Positions 13,373-14,430 of a stretch of DNA of 14,430 bases are shown here, piece after piece (the stretch's first letter is position 1; the number at the start of each line of letters is the position of its first letter). A model generated the notes under the pieces. The model made no database searches. It was given only the letters and a program-made list of their open reading frames with translations, and had not been told where the DNA came from. Source of the DNA: an uncultured Coriobacteriaceae bacterium (GTDB taxonomy: Bacteria; Actinomycetota; Coriobacteriia; Coriobacteriales; Atopobiaceae); the NCBI GenBank assembly GCA_900551595.1, contig URWR01000024.1:1-14430 (forward strand), read 5' to 3'. Position numbers and translations under genes: made by a program.

Positions 13373-14430
13373 ATGCGTGTCTCATACGAATGGCTCAAGA
13401 GCATGGTGGATGTGCCAGCAGATCCTGCTGAGCTTGTTCAGGAGCTTATTCGCACTGGTACCGAGGTAGAAGCAGTTGAACGTACAGGTGCTAACTTTGA
13501 TCATGTGGTGACCGCTCAAATTGTGAGCAAAGAGCGTCATCCCAATTCCGATCATATGTGGCTTTGCAAAGTTGATGTGGGCGACAAGAATGTTGATGCT
13601 TCGGGAAATCCTGAGCCTCTACAGATTGTCTGTGGTGCTCAGAACTTTAACGAGGGCGACCATATTGTCTGCGCCATGATCGGTGCTGTTTTGCCAGGGG
13701 ATATCAAGATTAAAAAGAGCAAGCTGCGCGGTATCGAGAGCTGTGGTATGAACTGCTCTGCTCGCGAGCTTGGTATCGGATCAGATCATGATGGCATTAT
13801 GATCCTCCCTGAAGATGCGCCAGTAGGTATGGATCTTGCCGATTATCTGGGGTCCTCTGATACGGTTATTGATTGTGAGATCACCCCAAATCGTCCTGAC
13901 TGTCTTTCTATGACAGGATTTGCGACAGAGGTCTCAGCTATCTTTGATAAGGACACTCACTTTGAGCTTCCTCAGCTTTCAAACACTTCCGGCCCGGATG
14001 CGTCTGAGCTTGTAGATGTCACTATCGATGATCCTGAACTCTGCAGTCGTTATACTGCCCGTGTCGTGCGCAATGTGAAAATTGGGCCTTCGCCAGAGTG
14101 GCTTGCCCAGCGCGTGTCTGCTGCGGGCGGACGTTCTATCAACAACGTTGTAGACGTTACCAACTACGTGATGTACCTTACGGGCCTTCCCATGCACGCG
14201 TTTGATCTTGGTACGCTTTCTGAGCGTGATGGTAAGCGTCACATTGTGGTTCGCGCTGCTCACGAAGGCGAGAAGCTCACGACGCTTGATGGTCAGGAGC
14301 GCACCCTCACACCAGATATGGCGGTTATTTCTGATGATGGTGGCGTAGCAGTTGGTTTGGCTGGCGTCATGGGCGGTCTTGATTCAGAGATTACCGACAC
14401 TACAAACCACGGTCTTCTCGCGCAGCGTAA
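13373..14430 (+). CDS. pheT: Phenylalanine-tRNA ligase beta subunit, N-terminal part (runs off the window)
   Basis: ATG 13373 with AAGGAG at 13361-13366; the frame stays open to the window end, giving 352 complete codons of a protein that usually has about 800. PheT binds and edits tRNA-Phe together with PheS. MRVSYEWLKSMVDVP is the usual start. The tRNA-binding OB-fold spans about 40-155, shown by HPNSDHMWLCKVDVG (57-71), QIVCGAQNFNEGD (84-96) and KSKLRGIESCGMNCSARELG (115-134). VIDCEITPNRPDCLSM (165-180) is the B1/B5 core motif. INNVVDVTNYVM (256-267) and TTLDGQERTLTPD (303-315) mark the B3/B4 editing domain, with LAGVMGG at 329-335. The B5 and C-terminal domains lie beyond the window. It shares the T-box leader with pheS. 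Confidence 0.96.
   Translation, partial: MRVSYEWLKSMVDVPADPAELVQELIRTGTEVEAVERTGANFDHVVTAQIVSKERHPNSDHMWLCKVDVGDKNVDASGNPEPLQIVCGAQNFNEGDHIVCAMIGAVLPGDIKIKKSKLRGIESCGMNCSARELGIGSDHDGIMILPEDAPVGMDLADYLGSSDTVIDCEITPNRPDCLSMTGFATEVSAIFDKDTHFELPQLSNTSGPDASELVDVTIDDPELCSRYTARVVRNVKIGPSPEWLAQRVSAAGGRSINNVVDVTNYVMYLTGLPMHAFDLGTLSERDGKRHIVVRAAHEGEKLTTLDGQERTLTPDMAVISDDGGVAVGLAGVMGGLDSEITDTTNHGLLAQR

Noticed and set aside
1..14430. Search for CRISPR arrays, insertion sequences, prophage genes, tRNAs and rRNAs
   Set aside because: No regularly spaced direct repeats, transposase or integrase motifs, or cloverleaf sequences were seen; all long frames are accounted for by housekeeping genes.

Overview
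The window looks like ordinary chromosomal sequence from a low-to-mid GC member of the Coriobacteriia (Actinomycetota), most likely near the Atopobiaceae (Atopobium/Lancefieldella/Olsenella). This is an inference from gene content and order (topA-tmk-holB-ricT), protein style, roughly balanced base composition judged by eye, and strong AAGGAGG-type ribosome binding sites. I cannot fix the species. All genes run left to right except dtd.

Layout. (1) 2-190: the tail of a PLP-dependent aminotransferase, followed by a weak hairpin terminator. (2) 410-3157: an apparent operon of a membrane-anchored TPR protein, a single-domain STAS protein (SpoIIAA-like), a TatA/TatB-type subunit with a long acidic tail, and TatC. 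(3) 3158-3333: an intergenic stretch with a perfect 14-bp palindrome containing a TATAGT hexamer. (4) 3334-9189: a tight information-processing operon of archaeal-looking topoisomerase I with four zinc ribbons, thymidylate kinase, DNA polymerase III delta-prime subunit, and a PSP1/RicT protein with a long basic tail. tmk/holB are separated by 0 nt and holB/ricT overlap. (5) 9195-9647, minus strand: dtd, convergent with ricT with only 5 nt between stop codons. (6) 9773-11927: a ROK-family sugar kinase and nagA, a two-gene amino-sugar unit transcribed away from dtd. (7) 11928-12279: a promoter candidate and a full T-box riboswitch with a UUC (Phe) specifier, T-box core and Rho-independent terminator. 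(8) 12280-14430: pheS and the first 352 codons of pheT, which the T-box controls.

How they work together. Group 4 couples topology, dTTP supply and clamp loading for replication with an mRNA-processing factor. Group 6 turns amino sugars into phosphorylated, deacetylated intermediates. Group 8 makes phenylalanyl-tRNA synthetase in response to uncharged tRNA-Phe. Dtd removes D-amino acids from mischarged tRNA. Group 2 gives a Tat export apparatus beside a STAS regulator with no visible kinase partner.

I found no mobile element, CRISPR array, tRNA or rRNA, and no clear undescribed system. The most interesting items are the phenylalanine T-box leader, the archaeal-type topoisomerase, the palindrome upstream of it, the in-frame tatA/tatC junction, and the arginine/histidine-rich tail of the RicT protein.
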